Origin: Sphingomonas jinjuensis | GTDB taxonomy: Bacteria; Pseudomonadota; Alphaproteobacteria; Sphingomonadales; Sphingomonadaceae | DNA length: 64,000 nt | NCBI RefSeq assembly: GCF_014197105.1 | Contig: NZ_JACIEV010000002.1 | Coordinates: 62,001 to 126,000 of the forward strand | Direction: 5' to 3' | Part shown: positions 24,053 to 34,903 of the stretch, piece after piece | How the letters are laid out: each line of letters opens with the position of its first letter | Numbering within the stretch: position 1 is the first letter of the stretch | Program-made: the position numbers and the translations under genes | Notes under the pieces: generated by a model | The model's database searches: none | What the model was told of the DNA's origin: nothing | The model's input: the letters and a program-made list of their open reading frames with translations, nothing else

Positions 24053-25161
24053 GACGGCCGCCGCGCGGCGAGAGCGCGGCCGATCGACGCGGGGGGCAGG
24101 ATGGCATCGGCATGGCCGGCCTGCGCAACCGTGCCGGGCATGCCCCACACGACGGAGCTCGCCTGGTCCTGCACCAGCACCTTGCCGCCGGCGTCGCGTA
24201 CGTTGCGGACCCCTTCGGCTCCATCTCGACCCATGCCGCTCAGGATCACCGCGACCATCCGTGCTCCATAAACATCTGAAAACGACGCCAGCATCGGATC
24301 GATCGAGGGCATGCAGCCGGATGACGCCGGCTCCGTCAGCAGGCGCACCGCCGCCGCACCATCGCCGAGCGACACCGCGCCCACATGCGCGTCGCCCGGC
24401 GCGACGATGATCCGCCCCGGCCGTACCCGCATCCGATCGGTAGCGACGTCGCACGGGCGCTGGCCCAGCACCGCGATCTGCGCCGCGAAATAGGGCATGA
24501 ACGATCCCGGCAGATGCTGGGTGATGACGATGGGCTGGCGGAACGACGGCGGCAACTCGCGCAGCAGCTGGCTCAGCGCGTGGATACCGCCGGTCGAGGC
24601 GCCGATCGTCACGATGTCGAACGCGCCCAGCGCCGGAACGGCAACCGGCGAGGTGTCATCCTGCGGTGCGGCGCTGGACCGCGCCGGCGTCGCAGGCTCG
24701 GCGCCGGTGGCGCGCGGCATCGCCGCCGGACCACGCCGGCTCAGCCGCATCAGCTTTTCGAGCAGCATGTCCGAGAAATGCGCGAGGCGCTGGCCCATCG
24801 GCGGCTTGACCAGCGTATCCGCCGCCCCCAGCGCCATCGCCCGGATGCTGCTCTCGGCCCCGTCGCTGGCGAGCGACGAGACGACGATGATCCGGGCGCC
24901 CTGCCCCGCCGCCAGCAGCTGCGGCAGCGCGGTCAGCCCGTCCATGCCCGGCATCTCGACGTCGAGCAGGACGACGTCGACACGCTCGCGCTCTAGGAAC
25001 GCCAGCGCCGCACTGGCCGTCGGCACCGCCCCCACCGCCGCGAAGCGATCGGACGCATCGATGATCCGCGCCAGCACCGCGCGGGACACCGCCGAATCGT
25101 CGACGATCAATACCCGTTCGGTATCCGGCGCCATCGCGCGGGGGGAAGGAGACGCGGCCAT
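24049..25161 (-). CDS. cheB: Chemotaxis response regulator protein-glutamate methylesterase CheB
   Basis: This enzyme removes receptor methyl groups when phosphorylated by CheA. The 370-residue protein has a receiver domain (RVLIVDDSAVSRAVLARII, phospho-acceptor in VDVVLLDVEMPGMDG), a ~50-residue Ala/Pro-rich linker, and the methylesterase domain. The esterase triad is visible as Ser in TIGASTGGIHAL, His in ITQHLPGSFMPYFA and Asp in LSGMGRDGAEGV. It lies between cheY and cheR, and the ATGA overlap with cheR implies coupled translation. Confidence 0.96.
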   Translation of the reverse strand: MAASPSPRAMAPDTERVLIVDDSAVSRAVLARIIDASDRFAAVGAVPTASAALAFLERERVDVVLLDVEMPGMDGLTALPQLLAAGQGARIIVVSSLASDGAESSIRAMALGAADTLVKPPMGQRLAHFSDMLLEKLMRLSRRGPAAMPRATGAEPATPARSSAAPQDDTSPVAVPALGAFDIVTIGASTGGIHALSQLLRELPPSFRQPIVITQHLPGSFMPYFAAQIAVLGQRPCDVATDRMRVRPGRIIVAPGDAHVGAVSLGDGAAAVRLLTEPASSGCMPSIDPMLASFSDVYGARMVAVILSGMGRDGAEGVRNVRDAGGKVLVQDQASSVVWGMPGTVAQAGHADAILPPASIGRALAARRPS

Positions 25162-25188
25162 GGCGCCCTCAGCGATCCGGGCTGGGGC

Positions 25189-25554
25189 TCAGACGAGGCC
25201 GACGATCTGCAGCTTGCTTTCGAGCGTGTCGCGGTCGAACGGCTTCATCACATATTCGTCCGCGCCCGCCTCGATCGCGGCGCGGATGTGGCCCATGCCG
25301 TTCTCGGTCGTGCAGAACACGACCTTGGGCTTCTGCGTCATCCCGGATTCGCGCAACGCACGCAGGAAATCCATGCCGTTCATGACCGGCATGTTCCAGT
25401 CGAGCAGAACGACGTCGGGCGTCGCCGCCTGGCACGCCTCCAGCGCCTCGCGCCCGTCGCACGCCTCGCGCACCTCGAACTGGAGCGTCTCGAGGATGTG
25501 ACGCGCAACCTTGCGGATCACCTTCGAGTCGTCGACGACCAGACACGTCTTCAT
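25189..25554 (-). CDS. cheY: Chemotaxis response regulator CheY-like
   Basis: This is a single-domain receiver of 121 residues. The acidic pair is Asp8-Asp9, the phospho-acceptor is Asp52 in VVLLDWNMPVMNGMDF, then Thr in VVFCTTENGMGHI and Lys in YVMKPFDRDTLE. The TTENGMGHIRAAIEAGADEYVMKPF segment is typical of alphaproteobacterial CheY1/'response regulator' proteins within che clusters. Output is presumably at the flagellar motor or on another CheA target. It lies between cheW and cheB with short gaps. Confidence 0.93.
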   Translation of the reverse strand: MKTCLVVDDSKVIRKVARHILETLQFEVREACDGREALEACQAATPDVVLLDWNMPVMNGMDFLRALRESGMTQKPKVVFCTTENGMGHIRAAIEAGADEYVMKPFDRDTLESKLQIVGLV

Positions 25555-25619
25555 GGGGTGGTGGGCCTTTTAGCTTTCGGGGGCACCGCGTTTATGCGGC
25601 GCAACAGGTAACGGCGGGG

Positions 25620-26044
25620 TTAAGCGGCGAGCGACTGGCGCGCGATCAGCGCGGACAGGTCGACGATCAGCACGGGCTCGTCGTCCCGCTCGATCATGCC
25701 GACGCCGAGGGCGCGCCAGCCGCCTTCGAGCAGCACGCCCGACATCAGCGGCAGCCGGGTGAACGGCGCCACATCCTCCAGCGAATCGACGAGTACCGCA
25801 TAGAAATGGCCGTCGATGTTGGTGATGATCGCGCGCTTGGCGGCCTGCTTGGGCACCGGCAGGCCCATCGCGATCCGCGTGCAGATCACGGTGACGACCC
25901 GGCTGCGCAGCGCCACCAGCCCGCGCACGCACGGGTTGGCGCGCGGCACCGGGATGATCTCGCCGATGTCGACGACCGAATGGACCTGGTCGGCATCGAT
26001 CGCGACTGTGCGGCCGCCCATCTCGGCAAGGAGGAACAGGTCCA

Positions 26045-26045
<1 letters not shown>
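25620..26045 (-). CDS. cheW: Chemotaxis protein CheW
   Basis: This adaptor couples chemoreceptors to CheA. The 141-residue protein is a single CheW domain: FLLAEMGGRTVAIDADQVHSVVDIGEI, VPRANPCVRGLVALRSRVVTVI, then FYAVLVDSLEDVAPF. It starts at ATG 26045, whose first base is the last base of the cheA stop (TGATG), so translation is coupled to cheA. Slightly shorter than E. coli CheW but complete. Confidence 0.92.
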
Positions 26046-28351
<2,306 letters not shown>

Positions 28352-28405
28352 GGTGCCCCGACGTGTTCCGCCGGAGTCTTGGACGCAAAGACGTTAAAAG
28401 CCGGT

Positions 28406-29050
28406 TTACCGCGCGTTGAAGACCGTGCCCAGGATCATGACCCCGGCGGTCGGCTCCGACACCTGAACCGCCCCGCCGGCATCGCGCGCGATGCTGTTGA
28501 CCAGATACGCCGCCGACGTCCGCGGCGTCACGGGCACGTCGCCCGGCCCCTCGACCAGCACACGGCGAATCTCGCTGTCGAGCAGGATGCGCGACGCCTC
28601 CAGCTGGGCGACGATCTCGACCTGGCCGCCGTTCTCCTCGGCACCGACGCTCAGGCTGCCGCCGCGCACCAGCGCCTCGGTCGCGATCAGCACGATGTTG
28701 AGCATCGCCTTCACCGCCGCCTTGGGCAGCGCCTCGGCCTCGACGATCCAGTTCAGCTCGATCCGCTTGTGGTCGGACACCAGCCCCTCGATCGCCGACT
28801 TCGCCTCGCGCACGTCGATATTCTCGCCGAAGCCGCCGCCCGCGCCGAACGCCAGGCGAAAGAACTTCAGCTTGTTCGCCGAGGTCCGCGCGCTCTCGGT
28901 CAACAGCTCCATGCACCGCTCGCGCATCGCCGGATCGGTCTCGTCGGCGAGCAGTTCCAGGCCGTTGTTGAGCGCGCCGACCGGCGACAGCAAGTCGTGA
29001 CACAGGCGCGAGCACAACAGGCTGGCGAATTCGACAGGGCTCGGCGTCAT
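28406..29050 (-). CDS. chpT: Histidine phosphotransferase ChpT
   Basis: In alphaproteobacteria ChpT relays phosphate from CckA to CtrA and CpdR. The 214-residue protein has the DHp-like helix pair with the phospho-His in LLCSRLCHDLLSPVGALNNG, followed by LKFFRLAFGAGG and a degenerate ATPase-like fold that lacks N and G boxes able to bind ATP. These are ChpT traits. It lies 54 bp upstream of cheA on the same strand. Whether it also feeds the che pathway cannot be told. Confidence 0.9.
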   Translation of the reverse strand: MTPSPVEFASLLCSRLCHDLLSPVGALNNGLELLADETDPAMRERCMELLTESARTSANKLKFFRLAFGAGGGFGENIDVREAKSAIEGLVSDHKRIELNWIVEAEALPKAAVKAMLNIVLIATEALVRGGSLSVGAEENGGQVEIVAQLEASRILLDSEIRRVLVEGPGDVPVTPRTSAAYLVNSIARDAGGAVQVSEPTAGVMILGTVFNAR

Positions 29051-29085
29051 GGATCGTCCTTTTGGGAAGTGCCCCTAGTGACGGG

Positions 29086-29487
29086 CTAACCCGCAACGCG
29101 CAAGGCGACCGGATCGAAGCGGCCATGGACCGCGCCATTTTTTACCGCACGCCAGGCTTTTACCGTGCCATCACCGCCGACGATCAGCCACAGCCATCCG
29201 TTCGCCGCGGCATCGGCGGCATCGCGCGGCGAGGGTACCGCCGAGCCGTTCGGGTGCGAATGATAGCAACCGACGATCGCTGGACCGCCGCGCCGGCCGT
29301 CGCGATAGGCCGCGATCAGCGCCGCCGGATCGATCTCGAACCGCGTCGCCGGTGCGTCGGCGACGTTGCGACACGGCACCGCCCGCTCCCCGATCAGCAG
29401 CCCGCAAATCTCGACGCCGGGGGAGGATCTCGCCTCCGCAACGATTTGCGCCACCAGCTCGCTTGCAATCGTCAACGCCATCCCCAT
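29086..29487 (-). CDS. M67 family (JAMM/MPN+) metallopeptidase
   Basis: This 133-residue protein has the JAMM zinc motif: Glu in VEICGLLIGER, then GCYHSHPNGSAVPSPRDAADA with the His-x-His and distal Asp. Prokaryotic members cut isopeptide or C-terminal extensions, for instance on ubiquitin-like sulfur carrier proteins. No such carrier gene is adjacent, so the substrate is unknown. It is divergent from rluD, with 12 bp between the start codons. Confidence 0.88.
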   Translation of the reverse strand: MGMALTIASELVAQIVAEARSSPGVEICGLLIGERAVPCRNVADAPATRFEIDPAALIAAYRDGRRGGPAIVGCYHSHPNGSAVPSPRDAADAAANGWLWLIVGGDGTVKAWRAVKNGAVHGRFDPVALRVAG

Positions 29488-29499
29488 TTCGCCTACAGA

Positions 29500-30447
29500 A
29501 TGGACCGGGGGGTTTCCATCATCGAAGCGACCATCGCACCTGCCGCCGACGGCTGGCGCCTGGATCGCGCGCTCGCCGATGCGGTCCCGACGGTCTCGCG
29601 CGAACGGCTAAAGGTGCTGATCGCCGCCGGCCAGGTGCAGCGCGCCGGCATCCTCACCCGCGATCCCGCCAAGCGGGCCACGGCGGGCGACGTCTTCACC
29701 GTCGCTGTCCCCGATCCCACGCCTGCGCACAACGAGGCACAGGATATCCCGCTCGTCGTCGCCTATGAGGACGAGCATCTGATCGTCGTCGACAAGCCTG
29801 CCGGCCTCGTCGTCCACCCGGCGTGCGGCAACCTCGACGGCACGCTGGTCAACGCGCTGCTCCACCATTGCGGCGGCTCGCTGTCGGGGATCGGCGGCGT
29901 TGCGCGGCCGGGCATCGTCCACCGCATCGACAAGGACACCAGCGGCCTGATGGTCGCCGCCAAGACCGACCGCAGCCACGAAGGCCTGGCGAAGCAGTTC
30001 GCGGCGCACAGCATCGACCGCCGCTACAAGGCGATCGTCGGCGGCGTGCCCAAGCCGTCGGCGGGCAGCGTCGACGCGCCGCTCGGCCGCAGCCCGCAGA
30101 ACCGCAAGAAGATGGCGATCGTCGCCGGCGGCAAGCGCGCGGTGACGCATTATTCGACGATCGAGCGGCTGCATGACGCCGCAATGGTCGAATGCCGCCT
30201 CGAAACCGGGCGCACGCATCAGGTGCGCGTCCACATGGCATCGCTTGGTCACGCCTTGCTCGGCGACCCGGTTTACGGTAGAACAAAAGGAAGCCAGCGG
30301 GCGCTGTTGGAGCGCCTCGGTTTCCAGCGCCAGGCGCTGCACGCCGCACGCCTCGGCTTCATTCACCCGGTGACGGGCGCCGCGCTGGCGTTCGAAAGCC
30401 AGCTTCCCGCAGATATGCAGGAACTGTTCACCGAGCTTCACGTATAG
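29500..30447 (+). CDS. rluD: 23S rRNA pseudouridine synthase, RluD-like
   Basis: This enzyme makes pseudouridines in helix 69 of 23S rRNA (positions 1911/1915/1917 in E. coli). The 315-residue protein has an N-terminal S4 domain (RLDRALADAVPTVSRERLKVLI), the catalytic Asp in IVHRIDKDTSGLMVAAKT, VDKPAGLVVHPACGN, and the closing ETGRTHQVRVHMASLGHALLGDPVYG. The ATG at 29500 was chosen. The frame is open further upstream over the M67 gene, but that is shadow. rpoH follows 57 bp downstream on the same strand, an arrangement common in sphingomonads. Confidence 0.94.
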   Translation: MDRGVSIIEATIAPAADGWRLDRALADAVPTVSRERLKVLIAAGQVQRAGILTRDPAKRATAGDVFTVAVPDPTPAHNEAQDIPLVVAYEDEHLIVVDKPAGLVVHPACGNLDGTLVNALLHHCGGSLSGIGGVARPGIVHRIDKDTSGLMVAAKTDRSHEGLAKQFAAHSIDRRYKAIVGGVPKPSAGSVDAPLGRSPQNRKKMAIVAGGKRAVTHYSTIERLHDAAMVECRLETGRTHQVRVHMASLGHALLGDPVYGRTKGSQRALLERLGFQRQALHAARLGFIHPVTGAALAFESQLPADMQELFTELHV

Positions 30448-30504
30448 GACAGGCGACTTCGCCGCAGTGCGGGAAGAACGCCCCAGCTAGGGAGATTTTC
30501 GACG

Positions 30505-31410
30505 ATGGCAGCCCGCAGCAACGTCCCGGCGACGATCCCCGCGCTCGGCAGCGAGGCGGGCCTGAACCGCTACCTTGCCGAGATCAAGAAATTCCCGATC
30601 CTCCAGCCGGAGGAGGAATATATGCTCGCCAAGCGGTTCCAGGAACATGCCGATACCGAAGCCGCTGCGAAGCTGGTGACCAGCCACCTGCGCCTCGTCG
30701 CTAAGATCGCGATGGGCTATCGCGGCTACGGCCTGCCGACGTCCGAGCTCATCAGCGAGGGCAACATCGGCCTGATGCAGGGCGTCAAGAAATTCGAGCC
30801 CGACCGGGGCTTCCGCCTCGCCACCTATGCGATGTGGTGGATCCGCGCCTCGATCCAGGAATATATCCTGCGCTCGTGGAGCCTGGTGAAGATGGGCACC
30901 ACCGCCGCGCAGAAGAAGCTGTTCTTCAACCTGCGCCGGATGAAGTCGAAGCTAGATGCGTTCGAGGATGGCGATCTGCGTCCCGAGGACGTGACCAAGA
31001 TCGCGACCGACCTCGGCGTGCCCGAAACCGACGTCGTCAACATGAACCGCCGCATGGCGATGGGCGGCGATACCAGCCTCAACGTCTCGATGAACGAAGA
31101 CGGCGAGGGGCAATGGCAGGACTGGCTGGCCGACGACAGTCCCTTGCAGGACCAAGTCGTCGCCGAGGAGCAGGAAGCGGACGTCCGCCACACCATGCTC
31201 GTCAGCGCGATGGACGACCTCAACGATCGCGAGAAGCACATCCTGACCGAGCGTCGGCTAACCGATGATCCCAAGACGCTGGAAGAGCTGAGCCAAGTCT
31301 ACGGCGTATCGCGCGAACGTGTCCGCCAGATCGAGGTCCGCGCCTTCGAGAAGCTGCAAAAGGCGATGATGCGCATCGCCGGCGAAAAGCGCCTGCTGAC
31401 CGCGGCTTAA
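30505..31410 (+). CDS. rpoH: RNA polymerase sigma factor RpoH (sigma32)
   Basis: This is the heat-shock sigma factor. The 301-residue protein has region 2 (LVTSHLRLVAKIAMGYRGYG, LISEGNIGLMQGVKKFEPDR, RLATYAMWWIRASIQEYILR), the RpoH box QKKLFFNLR at residues 136-144, and region 4 HTH (TLEELSQVYGVSRERVRQIEVRAFEKLQ). The box separates it from RpoD and RpoS. A well-spaced AGGGAG precedes the ATG. A sigma32-type promoter is visible before the Hsp20 gene at 7071, a likely target. Confidence 0.96.
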   Translation: MAARSNVPATIPALGSEAGLNRYLAEIKKFPILQPEEEYMLAKRFQEHADTEAAAKLVTSHLRLVAKIAMGYRGYGLPTSELISEGNIGLMQGVKKFEPDRGFRLATYAMWWIRASIQEYILRSWSLVKMGTTAAQKKLFFNLRRMKSKLDAFEDGDLRPEDVTKIATDLGVPETDVVNMNRRMAMGGDTSLNVSMNEDGEGQWQDWLADDSPLQDQVVAEEQEADVRHTMLVSAMDDLNDREKHILTERRLTDDPKTLEELSQVYGVSRERVRQIEVRAFEKLQKAMMRIAGEKRLLTAA

Positions 31411-31420
31411 CCCGGCCGTG

Positions 31421-31524
31421 CTCCCCTCCCTGCAAGGGAGGGGTCGGGGGTGGGTAAGGAGCCTCGCAGAGCGGGGCGTTCGCGTCGACTACCCACCCCT
31501 AACCCCTCCCTTCCAGGGAGGGGC
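31421..31524. repeat. Palindromic repeat, family C
   Basis: A 104-bp inverted structure: CTCCCCTCCCTGCAAGGGAG at the left and CTTCCAGGGAGGGG at the right are each self-complementary hairpins. The inner arms GGGGGTGGGTA and TACCCACCCCTAACC pair with each other. It lies between the converging rpoH and ferredoxin genes and could terminate both. Only one copy was seen in the window. Confidence 0.75.
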
Positions 31525-31537
31525 ATCGCTCCCGGGT

Positions 31538-31840
31538 CTACGCAACCCGAACCCGCAGCCCGTCCAGTCCAGCCGTCAACACCAGCTGACACGCCAACCG
31601 GCTGGTCCGCCCCGCCCCCGGCGCCAGGTCGAGCATATCCTCCTCCTCCGCCGACGCCGCCGACAGCCGAGAAAAATCCGCCGGATCGATCACCACATGG
31701 CATGTCGCGCAGGCCATATCACCGCCGCAGGTCCCCTCGAGCGGCTGGCCGTGCTCCTGCGCCACGCTGAGCAGCGTCCGCCCTTCGGCCGCCATCGCCT
31801 CGCTGACGACGCCATCCCGCTCGAACACGACCCGAATCAT
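31538..31840 (-). CDS. fdx: 2Fe-2S ferredoxin (adrenodoxin type)
   Basis: This small electron carrier most likely serves Fe-S cluster synthesis. The 100-residue protein has Cys38, Cys44 and Cys47 in GTCGGDMACATCHVVI and Cys84 in RLACQLVL, the C-x5-C-x2-C...C pattern of adrenodoxin/Isc ferredoxins. The ATG at 31840 overlaps the stop of the cysteine desulfurase (ATGA). Being last in a unit with two desulfurases supports a role in supplying electrons to cluster assembly. Confidence 0.92.
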   Translation of the reverse strand: MIRVVFERDGVVSEAMAAEGRTLLSVAQEHGQPLEGTCGGDMACATCHVVIDPADFSRLSAASAEEEDMLDLAPGAGRTSRLACQLVLTAGLDGLRVRVA

Positions 31841-32916
31841 GCCGCGACCCGCTGGCGATCCGCCGCCGCGACGATCGCGTCGATCGCCCCCGCCAGTTCG
31901 CCTTCGGTCGTATAGCGCCCCCAGCCCAGCCGAAGCGACGACCGCGCCGCCCGCTCGTCGAGCCCGATCGCGCGCAGCACATGGCTCGAACGCCCCGATC
32001 CGCTCGCGCAGGCAGATCCCGCCGAAAAGGCGACGTCGCGCAGGTCGCTCATCAGCCGCGCCACGTCCAACCCTTCGCGCCGCACGTTGAGGTTGCCGCG
32101 ATAGCGCCGCTCGGCATCGCCGTTGATCGTCCAGCCCGCCAGCCGCGCCGTGGCGATATCCCATAGTCGCTCGACCAACGCCGCATCCTCGTCATGCCGC
32201 TCGACCATCAGCGCCGCCGCCGCGCCGAAGCCAGCGCACAGCGCCGGCGACAGCGTGCCCGAACGCCCCGCCGCCTCCTGCCCGCCGCCATGCAGCAACG
32301 GCGCCAGCGTCAGCCCGTCGCGCGTCCACAACGCCCCGATCCCCTTGGGCCCATAGATCTTGTGCGCCGACACCGCGATCAGGTCGGGGCCGTCGGGCAG
32401 GTCGATTCGCCCCGCCCCCTGCACCGCATCGCACAGGAACAACCAACCGGCCTCACGGGCGATCGCCGCGAGCTCGCCGATCGGCTGCACCACCCCGATC
32501 TCGTTGTTGACGAGCATCACCGCGAGCAACCCCGGCTCGCCGCCCAGCGCCTCGCGCACCGACGCCAGCTCGACGATCCCATCCGCCCCCACCGGCAGCA
32601 GCCGATGCTCTCGCCCCGATGCCGCCACCGTGTCGAGCACCGCGGCATGCTCGGTCGGCAGCGTCACGGTCGGCCCACGGCTGCCCTTGATCGCCCAGTT
32701 CAGCGCCTCGGTCGCGCCGCTGGTGAACGACACCGTCCCTCCGGCAGGCAGCAGGCGCGCGACCCGTCCCCGCGCCACCTCCACCGCCGCCTTCGCCTCA
32801 CGCCCTGCACGGTGCGAAGAGTGCGGATTGGCGTGTTGCCGCTCCAGCCACGGCAGCATCGCCGCCAGCGCTTGCGGATCGAGCGGTGTCGTCGCCTGAT
32901 AGTCGAGATAGGTCAC
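31837..32916 (-). CDS. Cysteine desulfurase (IscS/NifS family), second of a tandem pair
   Basis: This PLP enzyme turns cysteine into alanine plus enzyme-bound persulfide. The 359-residue protein begins VTYLDYQATTPLDPQAL. It has TSGATEALNWAIKG, the His in PTEHAAVLDT, the PLP-lysine in AVSAHKIYGPKGIGALW and the active Cys loop in SAGSACASGSGRSSHVL. All catalytic parts are present. It starts with GTG, overlapping the stop of the upstream paralog (GTGA). The two desulfurases differ clearly in sequence, so they are not a recent duplicate. The sulfur acceptor is unknown; sufE lies 13 kb away. Confidence 0.93.
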   Translation of the reverse strand: MTYLDYQATTPLDPQALAAMLPWLERQHANPHSSHRAGREAKAAVEVARGRVARLLPAGGTVSFTSGATEALNWAIKGSRGPTVTLPTEHAAVLDTVAASGREHRLLPVGADGIVELASVREALGGEPGLLAVMLVNNEIGVVQPIGELAAIAREAGWLFLCDAVQGAGRIDLPDGPDLIAVSAHKIYGPKGIGALWTRDGLTLAPLLHGGGQEAAGRSGTLSPALCAGFGAAAALMVERHDEDAALVERLWDIATARLAGWTINGDAERRYRGNLNVRREGLDVARLMSDLRDVAFSAGSACASGSGRSSHVLRAIGLDERAARSSLRLGWGRYTTEGELAGAIDAIVAAADRQRVAA

Positions 32917-33998
32917 GCTGCGAACGTCCGCGTCGCCCGCGCCACGTCGCGCCAGGCGGTGATGAAGCGAGTCACATCCTGCTCGCGCGTATCCCGCCCA
33001 AAGCTCACCCGCACCACCTCGCGCCCCGCCGTCTCGCTCCAGCCCATTGCGCCGAGGACATGGCTCGGCTTCATGCTGCCGGAACTGCACGCGCTGCCCG
33101 CCGACACGGCAATCCCGGCGAGGTCGAACCGGATCAACTGCGCCGCCGCCGCCACGCCCGGCAATCGGTACGAGGCGATCGCGGGATGCCGCAGGCTCGC
33201 GTCCGCCACCACCTCGCCCCCAGACCGGCGCACCGCATCGTCGAGCCTCGCACGCATCGCCGTCCAGCGCTCGATCGGCTCGGCCTCGCGCAGCGCCGCG
33301 GCATAGCCGAGCACGCCCGGCAGATTCTCCGTCCCCGGTCGGTATCCCCGCTCCTGCCCGCCCGTCGGCGTCAGCGTCGCCAGGTCGCGCACGAGCAGCG
33401 TACCGACGCCGGCCGGCCCGCCGCGCTTATGCGCCGACAGCGCGACGAAATCAGCATGCTCGGCGACCGCATCATCGACACCCGCCGGCATCTGCGCCGC
33501 ATCGACCAGCAGCAGCCCGCCGGCCTCGTGAACGACGGCGGCCACCGCGGCGACTGGCTGAAGAACCCCCGTCTCGCTGTTGCACCACTGCACCGCGATA
33601 AGTGCCCGCTTGCTCTGCCCAAGCAGCGATGGCAGCACCCCCAGGTCCACCACCCCATCCGCTCCGACCGGCACCATCTCGGCCGCCCCAGCCGCACGCA
33701 TCGCGGCGTCGTGCTCGACTGCCGACACCAGCCGCCGCGCCGCCACGCCCCGCCCCAGCGCGATGGCTAGCGACTCGCTCGCACCGCTCGTCAGCAGCAC
33801 CTCGCCGCGCCAGCCATAGGCCGCGCCGATCGCCGCCCGTGCCGCTTCCAGCGCCGCGCGCGCCGCACGCCCCTCGGCATGCGGACTCGACGGGTTGGCC
33901 CAGCGCGCCATGCCCTCGATCACCGCGGCCTTGGCGGCATCGGTCATCGGCGTAGTCGCGGCATGATCGAGATAGAGACGGTCCAGGGTTCGTTCCAA
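32913..33998 (-). CDS. Cysteine desulfurase (IscS/NifS family), first of a tandem pair
   Basis: This 361-residue PLP enzyme begins LYLDHAATTPMTDAAKAAVI. It has LTSGASESLAIALG, VEHDAAM for the His, the Lys in ALSAHKRGGPAGVGTL, and SAGSACSSGSMKPSHVLGAM for the Cys loop. The RGG after the Lys departs from the usual I/LYGPKG. The gene opens the desulfurase-desulfurase-ferredoxin unit and diverges from an alpha/beta hydrolase 80 bp away. The Cys loop is of the group I (IscS/NifS) type. Confidence 0.92.
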   Translation of the reverse strand: MERTLDRLYLDHAATTPMTDAAKAAVIEGMARWANPSSPHAEGRAARAALEAARAAIGAAYGWRGEVLLTSGASESLAIALGRGVAARRLVSAVEHDAAMRAAGAAEMVPVGADGVVDLGVLPSLLGQSKRALIAVQWCNSETGVLQPVAAVAAVVHEAGGLLLVDAAQMPAGVDDAVAEHADFVALSAHKRGGPAGVGTLLVRDLATLTPTGGQERGYRPGTENLPGVLGYAAALREAEPIERWTAMRARLDDAVRRSGGEVVADASLRHPAIASYRLPGVAAAAQLIRFDLAGIAVSAGSACSSGSMKPSHVLGAMGWSETAGREVVRVSFGRDTREQDVTRFITAWRDVARATRTFAA

Positions 33999-34078
33999 TT
34001 TGCGTGAGAAGCGCTCGTCCCTATATAGCGCGCCACGATCCGCGCTCCACCGGGCGCGACCTAGACCTTGCGAGATCC

Positions 34079-34735
34079 ATGCCCGAAGTCATCTTCCCCG
34101 GCCCCGAAGGCCGCCTCGAAGGGCGCTTCGCCCCCGCGCCCCGCCCTCGCGCGCCCGTCGCGATGATCCTTCACCCGCATCCTAGCGCGGGCGGCACGAT
34201 GAACAACCGCATCGTGCAGGAGCTGTACAAGACCTTCCAGCGCCGCGGCTTCGCCACGCTGCGCTTCAACTTCCGCGGCGTCGGCAAGAGTCAGGGGACG
34301 TTCGACAACGGCATCGGCGAACTGTCCGACGCTGCGTCGGCGCTCGATTGGGTGCAGAGCTTCCATCCCGAAGCCTCGTCGACCTGGGTCGCCGGATCGG
34401 GCTTCGGCGCGTGGATCGGCATGCAGCTGCTGATGCGCCGACCGGAGATCCGCGGCTTCATTTCGATCGCGCCGCCCGCGAACATGTTCGACTTCACCTT
34501 CCTCGCCCCCTGCCCCTCGTCGGGCATCATCATCCAGGGGGAGAACGACGAGGTCGTGACCCCCGGCTCGGTGCAGAAGCTCGTCGACAAGCTCCGCACG
34601 CAGAAGCACATCACGATCCACCACGACACGATCCCGAAGGCGAACCATTTCTTCGAGCACGAGATGCCCGAGCTGATGCAGTCGGTCGATCGCTATCTCG
34701 ACATGCGGCTAGATCCCAACTCGCCGATCAAGTGA
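34079..34735 (+). CDS. Alpha/beta hydrolase (COG2945-like)
   Basis: This 218-residue cytoplasmic hydrolase-fold protein shows ILHPHPSAGGTMNNRIVQELYK, the TLRFNFRGVGKSQGTFDNG segment, a nucleophile-elbow position in WVAGSGFGAWIGMQLL with Gly where many hydrolases have Ser-x-Gly, and the Asp/His parts in IIQGENDEVVTPGSV and KANHFFEHEM. The G-S-G-F-G elbow retains a Ser. The substrate is unknown. It is divergent from the cysteine desulfurases, a pairing often seen in sphingomonads. The ATG at 34079 is preferred to an upstream frame extension. Confidence 0.87.
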   Translation: MPEVIFPGPEGRLEGRFAPAPRPRAPVAMILHPHPSAGGTMNNRIVQELYKTFQRRGFATLRFNFRGVGKSQGTFDNGIGELSDAASALDWVQSFHPEASSTWVAGSGFGAWIGMQLLMRRPEIRGFISIAPPANMFDFTFLAPCPSSGIIIQGENDEVVTPGSVQKLVDKLRTQKHITIHHDTIPKANHFFEHEMPELMQSVDRYLDMRLDPNSPIK

Positions 34736-34792
34736 GCCTGGTGCAGCGGATTGGCCATGGCCTGAGCGGTATCAGGTTAAGTCAGCCGACAG

Positions 34793-34876
34793 CCGTTCGT
34801 CCTGAGCGAAGTCGAAGGACAAGTTTCAGGCGACATCGTCTGGGGCCTGTGCTTCGACTTCGCTCAGCACGAACGG
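34793..34876. repeat. Palindromic repeat, family D, intergenic copy
   Basis: An 84-bp element with borders CCGTTCGTCCTGAGCGAAGT and ACTTCGCTCAGCACGAACGG. It is related, in inverse orientation, to the copy embedded in mtaB at 11852-11934. It sits between the converging alpha/beta hydrolase and small membrane protein genes. Confidence 0.75.
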
Positions 34877-34903
34877 GTTGAAACGTTGCTGCGGCGGGTC
34901 GAT

